Positions 48,747 to 56,649 of a stretch of 64,000 nucleotides of DNA are shown here, in pieces (the stretch's first letter is position 1; every line of letters starts with the position of its first letter). Source of the DNA: WHSW01 sp963759295 (GTDB lineage Bacteria > Actinomycetota > Thermoleophilia > Solirubrobacterales > 70-9); NCBI GenBank assembly GCA_963759295.1, contig CAVWYT010000009.1, positions 1-64,000 on the forward strand, in the 5' to 3' direction. The notes under the pieces are model-generated. The model had not been told where the DNA came from and made no database searches. It saw only the letters and a program-made list of their open reading frames with translations. The position numbers and the translations under genes were made by a program.

Positions 48747-50438
48747 ATGGAAGCGATCAGCGGATCAATGCAGAGGGAGGAGCTCGAGCGGCTGCTCCAA
48801 GTTGGACGGGCGATGGTCTCGGATCTCGACCTCGACTCGGTGCTCGGGCACGTCGTCGATGCCGCCCGCGAGCTGACCGGAGCGCAATACGCGGCGCTCG
48901 GCGTCCTCGACGACGACAAGCGCCAACTCGAGCGCTTCGTCTACGTCGGGATCGACGAGCAGACGCGGCAGCGGATCGGCCCGCTGCCGCGCGGGCATGG
49001 GCTGCTCGGCGAGCTGATCCGCGAGCCGCGCCTGCTGCGACTGAGCCGGATCAGCGACCACCCCCGCTCCTACGGGTTCCCGGCCGAGCACCCGCCGATG
49101 ACGACCTTCCTGGGAACGCCGGTGATGATCCACGGTGAGGTCTACGGAAACCTCTACCTGACCGACCGGGCGGATGGGCAGGAGTTCGACGAGCGCGACG
49201 AGGAACTGGTCGCCGTGCTCGCGGAGTGGGCCGCGATCGCGATCGACAACGCGCGCACGCACCGGCGGATCACCAGCAGAGGCGCCGAGCTCGAGCGCGC
49301 CCTGCGCGGCCTTCAGGCGACCGCGTCGCTGGGTCGCGAGCTGGGCGGCGAGAGCGACCTCGACCGGGTGCTCGAGCTGATCGTCAAGCGCGGCCGGGCA
49401 CTGGCGGAAGCGCGGGCGTGCTTCGTCCTGATCGTGGCCGACAGCGAGCTGCTCGTCGGCGCCGCCGCCGGCGAGATCTCCGGGGACGTGGTCGGCCGCC
49501 CGATCGCAAAGGACGAATCGCCCGCGGGCGATGTGCTCAAGGCGGGGGTCACCCAGCGGGTCGGGTCGACGGCGGTCGCGGGCTTTCGCGAGCTCGGGGT
49601 CGAGGGGCGATCGGTGCTCCTGATCCCGCTGCGCGCGCGCGGGCAGAGCCATGGCGTGCTGGTGGCGATCGATCGGCTCGGCGAGGACCCCACCTTCAGG
49701 CTCGAGGACGAGCTGGCCATGGAGTCGTTCGCGACCAGCGCCGCCAACGCGATCGCGGCGGCGCTGACGATGGAGGACGAGAAGCTGCGGATGTCGATCG
49801 CCTCCTCCGAGCGCGAGCGAGGCCGCTGGGCGCGCGAGCTGCACGACGAGACACTGCAGGAGCTCGGGGCGCTGCAGGTGATGCAGGAGAGCGCGCTTCA
49901 GGTCAGCACACCGGAGGCGATGCGGAGCGCGCTCGAGAGCGCCAACGTCCAGGTGCGGCGCGCGATCGAGGGGCTTCAGGGATTGATCACCGAGCTGCGC
50001 CCGGCCGCGCTCGACCAGCTCGGCACCGCCGCGGCGCTCGCGTCGCTGGTCGAGCGGCTCAGGGCGCGCAGCGCGATCGATATCGAGCTCGACGTCGACC
50101 TCGCGTACGAGCGCAACGAGGCCGCCGTCCGTCACACGCCCGAGCTCGAGGCGACGGTCTACCGCGTGGTGCAGGAGGCCCTCAACAACGTCGTCAAGCA
50201 CGCCGACGCCAGGCACGTCCGGGTCGCGGTCGAGGAGCGGGCGAGAGCGGTCTCGATCATCGTCGAGGACGATGGCCGCGGGATCGACCCGGACGCCGGC
50301 GGCGGCTTCGGATTGATCGGGATGCGCGAGCGGGTGGGGCTGGTCGGCGGGCAGTTGAGCATCGAGCCGGGCGCGGACGGGGGCACCCGCGTGACCGCCT
50401 CGCTGCCCGTGGTCGAGACCGAGCCGGAGACCGAATAG
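48747..50438 (+). CDS. GAF-GAF-HisKA_3 histidine kinase (DevS/DosT-like)
   Basis: This is 563 residues from ATG 48747, without membrane helices. GAF 1 (about 15-170) contains SDHPRSYGFPAEHPPMTTFL and GEVYGNLYLTDRADGQEF, very like the haem-binding GAF-A of mycobacterial DevS/DosT, with His105 and His115 as candidate ligands. GAF 2 spans 185-345. HisKA_3 has phospho-acceptor His366 in RWARELHDETLQELGAL, and the ATPase domain has VVQEALNNVVKHA, EDDGRGI and GGFGLIGMRERV. It is NarL-type; its likely partner is the regulator at 53476, 3 kb away. Sensing of O2/NO/redox is an inference from resemblance. Confidence 0.9.
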   Translation: MEAISGSMQREELERLLQVGRAMVSDLDLDSVLGHVVDAARELTGAQYAALGVLDDDKRQLERFVYVGIDEQTRQRIGPLPRGHGLLGELIREPRLLRLSRISDHPRSYGFPAEHPPMTTFLGTPVMIHGEVYGNLYLTDRADGQEFDERDEELVAVLAEWAAIAIDNARTHRRITSRGAELERALRGLQATASLGRELGGESDLDRVLELIVKRGRALAEARACFVLIVADSELLVGAAAGEISGDVVGRPIAKDESPAGDVLKAGVTQRVGSTAVAGFRELGVEGRSVLLIPLRARGQSHGVLVAIDRLGEDPTFRLEDELAMESFATSAANAIAAALTMEDEKLRMSIASSERERGRWARELHDETLQELGALQVMQESALQVSTPEAMRSALESANVQVRRAIEGLQGLITELRPAALDQLGTAAALASLVERLRARSAIDIELDVDLAYERNEAAVRHTPELEATVYRVVQEALNNVVKHADARHVRVAVEERARAVSIIVEDDGRGIDPDAGGGFGLIGMRERVGLVGGQLSIEPGADGGTRVTASLPVVETEPETE

Positions 50439-50620
50439 TCCAGCGCCGGGGCAGATGGCGTGCGCCTCGCGGATCGCCCCGACGCCTCGGGCCGGACGCA
50501 GTATCCGGCGGTGAACCTCGGCGGGCTCGATCTCCGGCCACTGTCTCCGCAGTGACTACCGACGCGCTCGCGTGTGCGGCCCGGATGCCTCCCGCGCGCT
50601 TGACTCGTACGGTCGCGGGT

Positions 50621-51058
50621 ATGAACTCCGCGATGTCCGGATCACCGAGTCCAGGCGAAAAGCCGCTTGCCGGGGCGACCGTCGAGCAGTTCGCGAACAT
50701 CGGCATCGTCGGCTGCATGCCCGACGCGCCGCTCGAGGAAGTCGCGTTTCTGATGGCGAACAACCGCGTCCACGCCGTGGTCGTGGTCGACGACAGCGCC
50801 CCCGAACCGGCGGTGATCGCCGATTCCGATCTGATCGCGGCCGCGGCCAGCGGCCGGTTCGACCACCTCAGCGCCGCCGATATCGCCAGCTCCGAGTCGG
50901 CGAGCGTGCGCGCCGACGAGCCGCTCGATGCGGCCGCGCGGCTGCTCGCCGAGCGCGGCACTTCGCACCTGATCGTTCGCGACCATCGCGGCACGCCGGT
51001 CGGCGTCCTGTCGACGCTCGACCTCGCGCGGGCGATCTCGGGCCGCGACGCGGGTTGA
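50621..51058 (+). CDS. CBS-pair protein
   Basis: This is 145 residues, mostly one CBS pair. ATVEQFANIGIVGCMPDAPL begins CBS1, with VHAVVVVDDSAPEPAVIADS at its end. CBS2 runs from SSESASVRADEPLDAAARLL to GTSHLIVRDHRGTPVGVLST. No attached enzymatic domain. CBS pairs bind AMP/ATP or SAM and can sense energy state. A stand-alone CBS protein (hypoxic response protein 1) is a DosR target in mycobacteria, and this neighbourhood has other DosR-like families. The next gene starts at or just after its stop, so they form an operon. Confidence 0.88.
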   Translation: MNSAMSGSPSPGEKPLAGATVEQFANIGIVGCMPDAPLEEVAFLMANNRVHAVVVVDDSAPEPAVIADSDLIAAAASGRFDHLSAADIASSESASVRADEPLDAAARLLAERGTSHLIVRDHRGTPVGVLSTLDLARAISGRDAG

Positions 51059-51072
51059 GCGAGGTCCGGGGG

Positions 51073-52314
51073 ATGCCGCGCGACCAAGGCAGCGGCGGCG
51101 GCCTCCGCGTCGTGCTCGCGGGCGGCGGAATCGCCGGGCTCGAGGCGGCGCTCGCGCTGCACGATCTGGCCGGCGAGCGCGTCGAGATCACGCTCGTCGC
51201 CCCGGACCCCGACTTCCTCTACAAGCCGCTTACGGTTGCGGAGCCGTTCACGGGCACCCCGGCGCAGCGACACGAGCTCGGGCCGCTGCTCGCCGAGCTC
51301 GGGGCGCGCCACGTCGCGGGGGCATTGGAACGGGTCGATGTCGGCGCGCATTCCGTCTCGCTCGATCAGGAGCGGAGCCTCGACTACGACGCGCTGATCG
51401 TTTGCATCGGCGCCCGGGCCCGCCCGGCCTACCGCTCCGCCGAGACCTTCTGGAGCGCGAGCTCCGATCTCCCGGTCGACGAGTTGATCGAGCGCGCCGA
51501 GGGCTCCGAGGACGGGACGCTGGCGCTCGTCGTGCCGCCCGGGACGAGCTGGCCGCTGCCGCTCTATGAGGTGGCGCTCCAGCTTCGCCGTCGCTCAGAG
51601 GAGCTCGGCCGAGGCGACCTGAGGTTGCGCCTGTACACCACCGAAGACGGACCGCTGATGATCTTCGGGACGCCCGCAAGCGGGGCGGTCGCGGCGCTGC
51701 TCGAGGGGCGGCGCATCGAGCTCGAGCCCGAGAGCTACGTGGTCGAGCGCGAGACGGGGGAGCTCGAGCTCCATCCGGGGGGCGGCCGCGTCGCGGCGGA
51801 GGTGGTGATCGCCTTGCCGCGGCTCGTCGGCCCGGCGATCGAGGGACTGCCGGCCGACGACGCCGGATTCCTGCCGGTCGACGAGCACGGGCGCGTGCAC
51901 GGCGCGGAGGGCGTCTACGCGGCTGGCGATGGAACCGACTTTCCGGTCAAGCAGGGCGGGATCGCCACCCAGCAGGCGGACGCGGTCGCCGAGCACGTCG
52001 CCGCCGCGGCGGGCGCGCCCGTCGAGCCGTCGCCGTTCGCCCCGGTGCTTCGCGGGCAGCTGATCACGGGCGCGGAATCACTGCATATGCGCCACGAGCT
52101 CACCGGCGGACACGGCGAGGGGGTGGCATCGCTTGACTACCTGTGGTGGCCGCCCGAGAAGGTCAGCGGCCGCTACCTCTCGGCGTGGCTGAGCCATTCC
52201 CTGCCGACCCGCGATCTCGATCCGCCCACCGGGGCGATGGAGATCGAGGTCTCCTTGCCCCACGAATGGCACGGCGACCCGATGTTCTCCCGCCCCGCGC
52301 AGAAAGGAAAGTGA
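51073..52314 (+). CDS. FAD-dependent NAD(P)-type oxidoreductase (SQR/NDH-2 superfamily)
   Basis: This is 413 residues from ATG 51073 (TTG 51055, overlapping the CBS stop, is possible). Rossmann FAD motif VVLAGGGIAGLEAALAL, then VAPDPDFLYKPLTVAEPF, ALIVCIGARARPAY, and the second FAD site GVYAAGDGTDFPVKQGGIAT. It looks like sulfide:quinone reductases/NDH-2, but the protein has a single Cys (in LIVCIGA), so the disulfide chemistry of SQR is not possible. Electron donor and acceptor unknown. The next gene is a related flavoprotein starting inside its stop codon. Confidence 0.85.
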   Translation: MPRDQGSGGGLRVVLAGGGIAGLEAALALHDLAGERVEITLVAPDPDFLYKPLTVAEPFTGTPAQRHELGPLLAELGARHVAGALERVDVGAHSVSLDQERSLDYDALIVCIGARARPAYRSAETFWSASSDLPVDELIERAEGSEDGTLALVVPPGTSWPLPLYEVALQLRRRSEELGRGDLRLRLYTTEDGPLMIFGTPASGAVAALLEGRRIELEPESYVVERETGELELHPGGGRVAAEVVIALPRLVGPAIEGLPADDAGFLPVDEHGRVHGAEGVYAAGDGTDFPVKQGGIATQQADAVAEHVAAAAGAPVEPSPFAPVLRGQLITGAESLHMRHELTGGHGEGVASLDYLWWPPEKVSGRYLSAWLSHSLPTRDLDPPTGAMEIEVSLPHEWHGDPMFSRPAQKGK

Positions 52315-53442
52315 CGCCGACTCGCGTGGTGATCGCGGGCGGCGGTCCGGCCGCCGTGGAGGCGGCGCTGGCGCTGCGCCGGACGCTCATACCGGGGAGC
52401 GAGGTCGTTCTGGTTGCCCCGGAGGAGGACTTCGTCTATCGGCCGCTCGCGGTCGCTGAGCCGTTCGACGCCGGCGAGGCCTGGCGCTATCCGCTGGCGC
52501 GAATCGCCGAGCTCGCGGGGTCGAGGCAGATTCGCGATCGACTCGAGCGCGTCGACGCTCCCGCCCACGAGCTCGCGCTCGCGCTCGGGCGCTCGCCTCG
52601 GCTACGAGGCCCTGCTGATCGCGATCGGCGCGCGTGCGACGGACGCCATTCCCGGCGCGATCACCTTTCGGGGCAGCGGCGGAGATCCCGAGTTTCGCCA
52701 CGCCGTCGAGCGCCTCCGGTCGCTCGGCGGCCAGATCGTGTTCAAGGTCCCGAACAGGGTCCGCTGGTCGCTGCCGCTCTACGAGGTTGCGATGCTGGCG
52801 GCGCGTGAGCTCGATCGCCCGGGCGAACACGGGGTGACGGTCTCGATCGTCACGCCCGAGGCCGAGCCCTTGGCGATCGTCGGCGGCGAGGTCTCCGCCG
52901 AGCTGGCCCGGCGCCTGGACGAGCTCCGGATCCACCTCCACGTATCGGCGGACCCGCTGGTGCGCCATCCGCTCGCCGAGCCGGTCGAGTCGGCCGACGA
53001 GCGAGTCGTGGTCGCGCTGCCGCGCTGGGTGGGGCCGCGTGTCGCGGGCCTTCCGTCGACAGATGAGGGATTCCTGAGCACCGATCAGCACCAGCGGGTC
53101 ATCGACGCCGAGGCCGTCTACGCTGCCGGCGACGTCACCGACTACGAGATCAAGCAGGGTGGCCTGGCGACCGAGCAGGCAGCAGCGGCCGCGACGACGA
53201 TCGCCGCCGACCTCGGATTCGCGATCCGCCCAGGCTCGGTCGAGCCCGTGCTGCGGGCGCGTCTGTATACGCCCGGCCGGCCGCTGTTCATGCGCGCCCG
53301 ACTCGAGGATGCGCACCGGCAACCGGCGACGGTCGCCGAGACGCCACTGTGGTGGCCCGGGTCGAAGCTCTACGGCCGGCACCTGGCCCCGTTTTTGGCC
53401 GAGTTGGCGCTCGAGGGACCCGCGCCCGCCGACCCGTCCTAG
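52311..53442 (+). pseudogene. Second FAD-dependent oxidoreductase of the pair, one frameshift
   Basis: It starts GTG 52311 with AAAGGAAA upstream. The N-terminus (RVVIAGGGPAAVEAALALRR, VAPEEDFVYRPLAVAEPFDA) and the remainder (LGYEALLIAIGARATDAIPG, VYAAGDVTDYEIKQGGLATE) lie in different frames. Removing one G at GGG 52588-52590 joins ALALGARLGYEALLI. The full protein would be about 376 residues, paralogous to the preceding gene, and has no Cys at all, so it is not a sulfide:quinone reductase. It is either a recent pseudogene or an intact gene with an indel. Cotranscribed with the first. Confidence 0.75.
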
Positions 53443-53475
53443 ACCCCCGCGCCGAGACCGTTTGCCGGGGCGGGG

Positions 53476-54138
53476 TCAGCGCTCGACGAGCTCGTTCTCG
53501 ATCGCGTAGGCGATCAGCTCGGCCCGGGTCGACAGGCCGGTCTTGCGCTGGATGTTGGCCCGGTGGGTCTCAACCGTTCGCACACTGAGCACGAGCTTCT
53601 CTGCGATCTCCGGGTTCATGTAGCCGAGCGCGAGCAGGCCGAGCACCTCGACCTCGCGCGGGGTGAGATCGTCCGGCGGCCCCTCGGGTTCCGGCTCGGC
53701 GGCCAGCCGCGCGCCGAGGTCCGGGTTGATGTAGGTGTGCCCGGCGATCACCGCGCGAACCGCGGCGACCAGTTCGCTCGCGGCCGAGTGCTTGATCACG
53801 TAGCCCTTCGCTCCGCTGCGCAGAGCGGTGCGCGCGAACGCCGGCTCGTTCTGCATCGTCAACACGACGACCGCGGTCCCCGGCGAAGCCTCGAGGATCT
53901 TGGGGATCGAGTCGAGGCTGGAGACGCCGGGCATGTTGAGGTCGAGGACCAGCACCGAGGGCTTGTGCCCGAGCGCGTAGCGCGTCGCGGTCTCAGCGTC
54001 ACCGGCCTCCGCCACCACCTCGATGTCGGTCTCGGCCTCGAGCACCATCTTGATCCCGTTGCGGACCAGCTCGTGGTCGTCGGCGAGCACGATGCTGATC
54101 GGGCGCTCGCTCGGCGGGGCTTGCTGGTCGTCGGTCAT
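53476..54138 (-). CDS. NarL/FixJ-family response regulator (DosR-like position)
   Basis: This is 220 residues. The receiver domain has acidic pair ADDHELVRNG, phospho-acceptor Asp66 in VLDLNMPGVSSL, Thr in VVLTMQ and Lys in YVIKHS. A LuxR-type helix-turn-helix follows: LTPREVEVLGLLALGYMNPE then SVRTVETHRANIQRKTGL. It is the only NarL regulator near the GAF kinase at 48747 and is thus its probable partner. Convergent with the flavoprotein gene. No DosR-type box (GGGACTTNNGNCCCT) was found upstream of neighbours. Confidence 0.93.
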   Translation of the reverse strand: MTDDQQAPPSERPISIVLADDHELVRNGIKMVLEAETDIEVVAEAGDAETATRYALGHKPSVLVLDLNMPGVSSLDSIPKILEASPGTAVVVLTMQNEPAFARTALRSGAKGYVIKHSAASELVAAVRAVIAGHTYINPDLGARLAAEPEPEGPPDDLTPREVEVLGLLALGYMNPEIAEKLVLSVRTVETHRANIQRKTGLSTRAELIAYAIENELVER

Positions 54139-54256
54139 CGCAGTCAGCCTAGAACCCGGTCGGTCACCCCGTCGATCCCCCATTTTCCGATCGGCTCAAA
54201 CGTCAACAGGTTAGGATCCGTGCCGGCTGGTCGGCGACGATGGCGAGAGGAGCCGG

Positions 54257-54397
54257 ATGAGCGGAGGATTGGTCGTCTACGAGTCGATCCACGGCAACAC
54301 GCGCGCGATCTCCGAGGGCCTGCGTGACGGCGCTCGAGGTCGAGGTCAGGCCCGTCCACGAGGCCGCGGCCTCGCCTCGAAGCTGAGCGCGCGGTAG
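54257..54397 (+). pseudogene. Flavodoxin N-terminal stub
   Basis: ATG 54257 opens MSGGLVVYESIHGNTRAISE followed by GLRDG. The phosphate-binding loop of flavodoxins, ESxxGNTxxI, is plain. A one-base shift at about 54329 would continue ALEVEVRPVHEAAASP, still flavodoxin-like, before unrelated sequence. The frame ends after 46 codons, far short of about 140. The FMN-binding loop alone cannot fold. It is a deletion remnant. Confidence 0.6.
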
Positions 54398-54401
54398 GGC
54401 G

Positions 54402-55316
54402 ATGCGCCTCGTCGTTCGATCCATGCTCGTGCTCATCGGCGTCCTGCTGGTCGCGGGGCTCGCGCCCGCCGGCTCGACCGCGGCGACGACGGACGAGGAC
54501 GATGCGATCGTGGTCATCTCCGGGCCGGCGCAGGTCGGCCGCGGCGAGGCGGCGGACGGCGTGTATGTCGTCCACGGCGACGCGACGGTCGCCGGCACGG
54601 TCACCGACGACGTCTTCGTCCTCGACGGCGATGCGACCGTCTCGGGCCATATCGAGGGAGACTTGCTGACTGCGGCGGGCCAGGCGCGCCTGCTCGGCGG
54701 TGCGACTGTCGACGGGGACGTGCTCTACGGCGACGAGAAGCCGGTGATCTCGCCGGCGGCCACCGTGTCGGGCGAGGTCAGCGACGAGAACTGGAATGAC
54801 GCCTTCGGCGCTCTGCCCGTGGTCGGCGCGATCGTCATCTGGGCCGCGTTCACGATCTCGGCGCTGATTCTCGGCATCGTCCTGGTGATGGTCGCCCCGC
54901 GCGCGGCCGATGCGGTGTTCGCGCAGGCCGAGCGCCGGATGCTCCTCTGCGTCGTCTTCGGCCTCGCCACCTTCGTCGCCATCCCGTTCGCCGCCGTGCT
55001 CGCGGCGGCGACGCTCCTCGGGCTGCCGCTCGGCCTCGCGCTCCTGCTCGCCCTGCTTCCCCTGGCAGCGGTTGCCTATGTGACCACCGCCTGGGTGCTT
55101 GGGCGGGCCATCGTCCGCCGCCCCGATCGGCGGGTGCTCGCCTTCCTCGCCGGGCTCGCGATCCTGCGATTGCTGGCGCTGATCCCGGTCCTAGGGATCC
55201 TGGTGTGGTTCTGCGCGGTGATCGTCGGCCTCGGCCTGCTCGTCGGTGCGCTCGGCGCCTCTCGCTCCGCACCGGCCGGGCGGGCCCCTGGACCGACCGC
55301 GCCGGCGGCCGCCTGA
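54402..55316 (+). CDS. Polymer-forming (bactofilin-like) domain fused to membrane protein
   Basis: This is 304 residues. A signal peptide (MRLVVRSMLVLIGVLLVAGL, ASTAAT region) leads to a beta-helix of hexapeptide-like repeats (GDATVAGTVTDDVFVLDGDA, TVSGHIEGDLLTAAGQA, ATVDGDVLYGDEKPV), like bactofilin/polymer-forming domains. A C-terminal part with about five membrane helices follows (VGAIVIWAAFTISALILGIV, TFVAIPFAAVLAAATLLGLP and others). The repeats lie outside the membrane. Possibly a membrane-edge scaffold. It is the last gene before efp. Confidence 0.75.
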   Translation: MRLVVRSMLVLIGVLLVAGLAPAGSTAATTDEDDAIVVISGPAQVGRGEAADGVYVVHGDATVAGTVTDDVFVLDGDATVSGHIEGDLLTAAGQARLLGGATVDGDVLYGDEKPVISPAATVSGEVSDENWNDAFGALPVVGAIVIWAAFTISALILGIVLVMVAPRAADAVFAQAERRMLLCVVFGLATFVAIPFAAVLAAATLLGLPLGLALLLALLPLAAVAYVTTAWVLGRAIVRRPDRRVLAFLAGLAILRLLALIPVLGILVWFCAVIVGLGLLVGALGASRSAPAGRAPGPTAPAAA

Positions 55317-55376
55317 GCCCGGAGGCGCGGCGCGCCCGAGGCTTCGACCGGCCGACCGCCCGCTACCCTGGCCGCC

Positions 55377-55937
55377 GTGATCTCGACGAATCAGTTCAAG
55401 AACGGCACCCACATCGAGGTCGACGGGACCATCTACCGGATCGTCGAGTTCCAGCACGTGAAGCCAGGTAAGGGCGGAGCGTTCGTTCGCTCGAAGCTGC
55501 GCAGGCTCGAGGACGGATCGGTTATCGACAGGACCTTCCGGGCCGGCGAGAAGTTCCGCCCCGTGCGGACGGAGTCCCGGCGAATGCAGTACCTCTACGA
55601 CACCGGCGACGCCGCCGTGTTCATGGACACCGAGTCCTATGAGCAGACGGAGATCCCGCGCGACTCGATCAGCGCGGAGATGCGCTGGGTGCTGCCGAGC
55701 GAGACGGTCGAGCTGCTGCTCGTCGACGAGCGGCCGGCAGGCGTCCAGGTCCCGAGCGCCGTCGACATGACCGTGAGCCAGACCGACCCCGGGCTCAAGG
55801 GCGATACCGCCTCCGGTGGTGGGACGAAGCCGGCGACGCTGGAGTCCGGCGTCGTCGTCCAGGTGCCCCTGTTCGTCAACGAGGGCGACCGCATCCGGGT
55901 CGACACCCGCAGCGGCGAGTACGTCTCGCGCGCGTAG
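55377..55937 (+). CDS. efp: Elongation factor P
   Basis: This is 186 residues, three domains. The domain I tip is VKPGKGGAF, with Lys32 at the position that is modified or unmodified in different bacteria. Domain II carries MDTESYEQTEIPRDSISAEM and domain III TLESGVVVQVPLFVNEGDRI followed by RSGEYVSRA. It relieves ribosome stalling at polyproline. Many Pro-rich proteins in this window (MltG, cluster tail proteins) would need it. GTG start at 55377; nusB follows by 134 bp. Confidence 0.98.
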   Translation: MISTNQFKNGTHIEVDGTIYRIVEFQHVKPGKGGAFVRSKLRRLEDGSVIDRTFRAGEKFRPVRTESRRMQYLYDTGDAAVFMDTESYEQTEIPRDSISAEMRWVLPSETVELLLVDERPAGVQVPSAVDMTVSQTDPGLKGDTASGGGTKPATLESGVVVQVPLFVNEGDRIRVDTRSGEYVSRA

Positions 55938-56071
55938 AGATACACCGCTGCCACATCGACTCACCACCCGTGCGCCGGAGCCTGCCACGCTCCGCGCTGC
56001 GGGAGTGCGGGGTGGGCGATCAGGCGGTGCTGAGACAGGTGACGCGCCGTCGGCGGGGTAGCCTCCAGCGC

Positions 56072-56455
56072 GTGAGACGTTCCGACCAACGCCGCGACGC
56101 CGTCTTCGCGCTCTATCAGCGCGAGGTCACCGGGCGGCCGCTGGGAGAGCTGCTCGACGGGGCGAAGCCGTTCTCGCGAGACCTCGCGGCGGCGACCGCC
56201 GCCCAGATCCCGGAGCTCGACGCCCAGATCGCGAGTCTCTCGCGTGGATGGGAGCTCGATCGGATCGCGCCGCTCGAGCGCTGCGTGATGCGCGTCGCGC
56301 TTCACGAGATGCGCGATCCGGAGGGAGCGCCGGTGGAGGTCGCGATCGACGAGGCCGTCAAGCTGGCGCAGGAGTACTGCGGTGCCGACGCGCCGGGGTT
56401 CGTGAACGGGATCCTCGGCTCGGCGGCGCGCGAGCTCGAGGAGGCTCGGCGATGA
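56072..56455 (+). CDS. nusB: Transcription antitermination protein NusB
   Basis: This is 127 residues from GTG 56072. Family signatures: RRDAVFALYQREVTGRPLGE, ELDRIAPLERCVMRVALHEM and VAIDEAVKLAQEYCGADAPG then FVNGILGSAAREL. It forms with NusE the boxA-binding complex for rRNA antitermination. The usual efp-nusB order is kept. The stop overlaps the next start by ATGA. Confidence 0.95.
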   Translation: MRRSDQRRDAVFALYQREVTGRPLGELLDGAKPFSRDLAAATAAQIPELDAQIASLSRGWELDRIAPLERCVMRVALHEMRDPEGAPVEVAIDEAVKLAQEYCGADAPGFVNGILGSAARELEEARR

Positions 56456-56640
56456 CGGATCCGCTGTCGGAGATCCGCGCCGCGGCCGACGAGCTGCGCG
56501 GCATCTCCGAGAGGCTGCGCGACCCCGAGGTCGGCGACGAGCGAGCCGCGGAGCTCGCGCGCGAGGCGGCCGAGGTCGTCAGCCGCGCCGGGAACGAGCT
56601 CGACCGCGCCCTCAGCCAGGCCGACGGCGACGAGGGCTGA
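56452..56640 (+). CDS. xseB: XseB-like (exonuclease VII small subunit) coiled-coil protein
   Basis: This is 62 residues, all helical with heptad-like Leu spacing: IRAAADELRGISERLRDPEV, then AAELAREAAEVVSRAGNELD and RAL. Length, the LxxIxxRL.D.E motif and position between nusB and ispA match exonuclease VII small subunits, but I cannot see a decisive signature and no xseA large subunit lies in the window. Start codon overlaps the nusB stop. Confidence 0.5.
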   Translation: MTDPLSEIRAAADELRGISERLRDPEVGDERAAELAREAAEVVSRAGNELDRALSQADGDEG

Positions 56641-56649
56641 GCGGCCACG

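Noticed and set aside
46202..48919. Long open frame on the minus strand across two Usp genes and part of the M42 gene
   Set aside because: It crosses three confirmed genes in other frames, has repetitive Arg/Ser-rich composition and no ribosome site.
46613..50620. DosR-type boxes upstream of the Usp, CBS and kinase genes
   Set aside because: No palindrome like GGGACTTNNGNCCCT was seen. An inverted repeat CACTG-N6-CAGTG at 50539-50554 is too short to claim as an operator.
51073..53442. Sulfide:quinone reductase operon
   Set aside because: The catalytic cysteines are missing in both proteins and there is no sulfur-related gene nearby.
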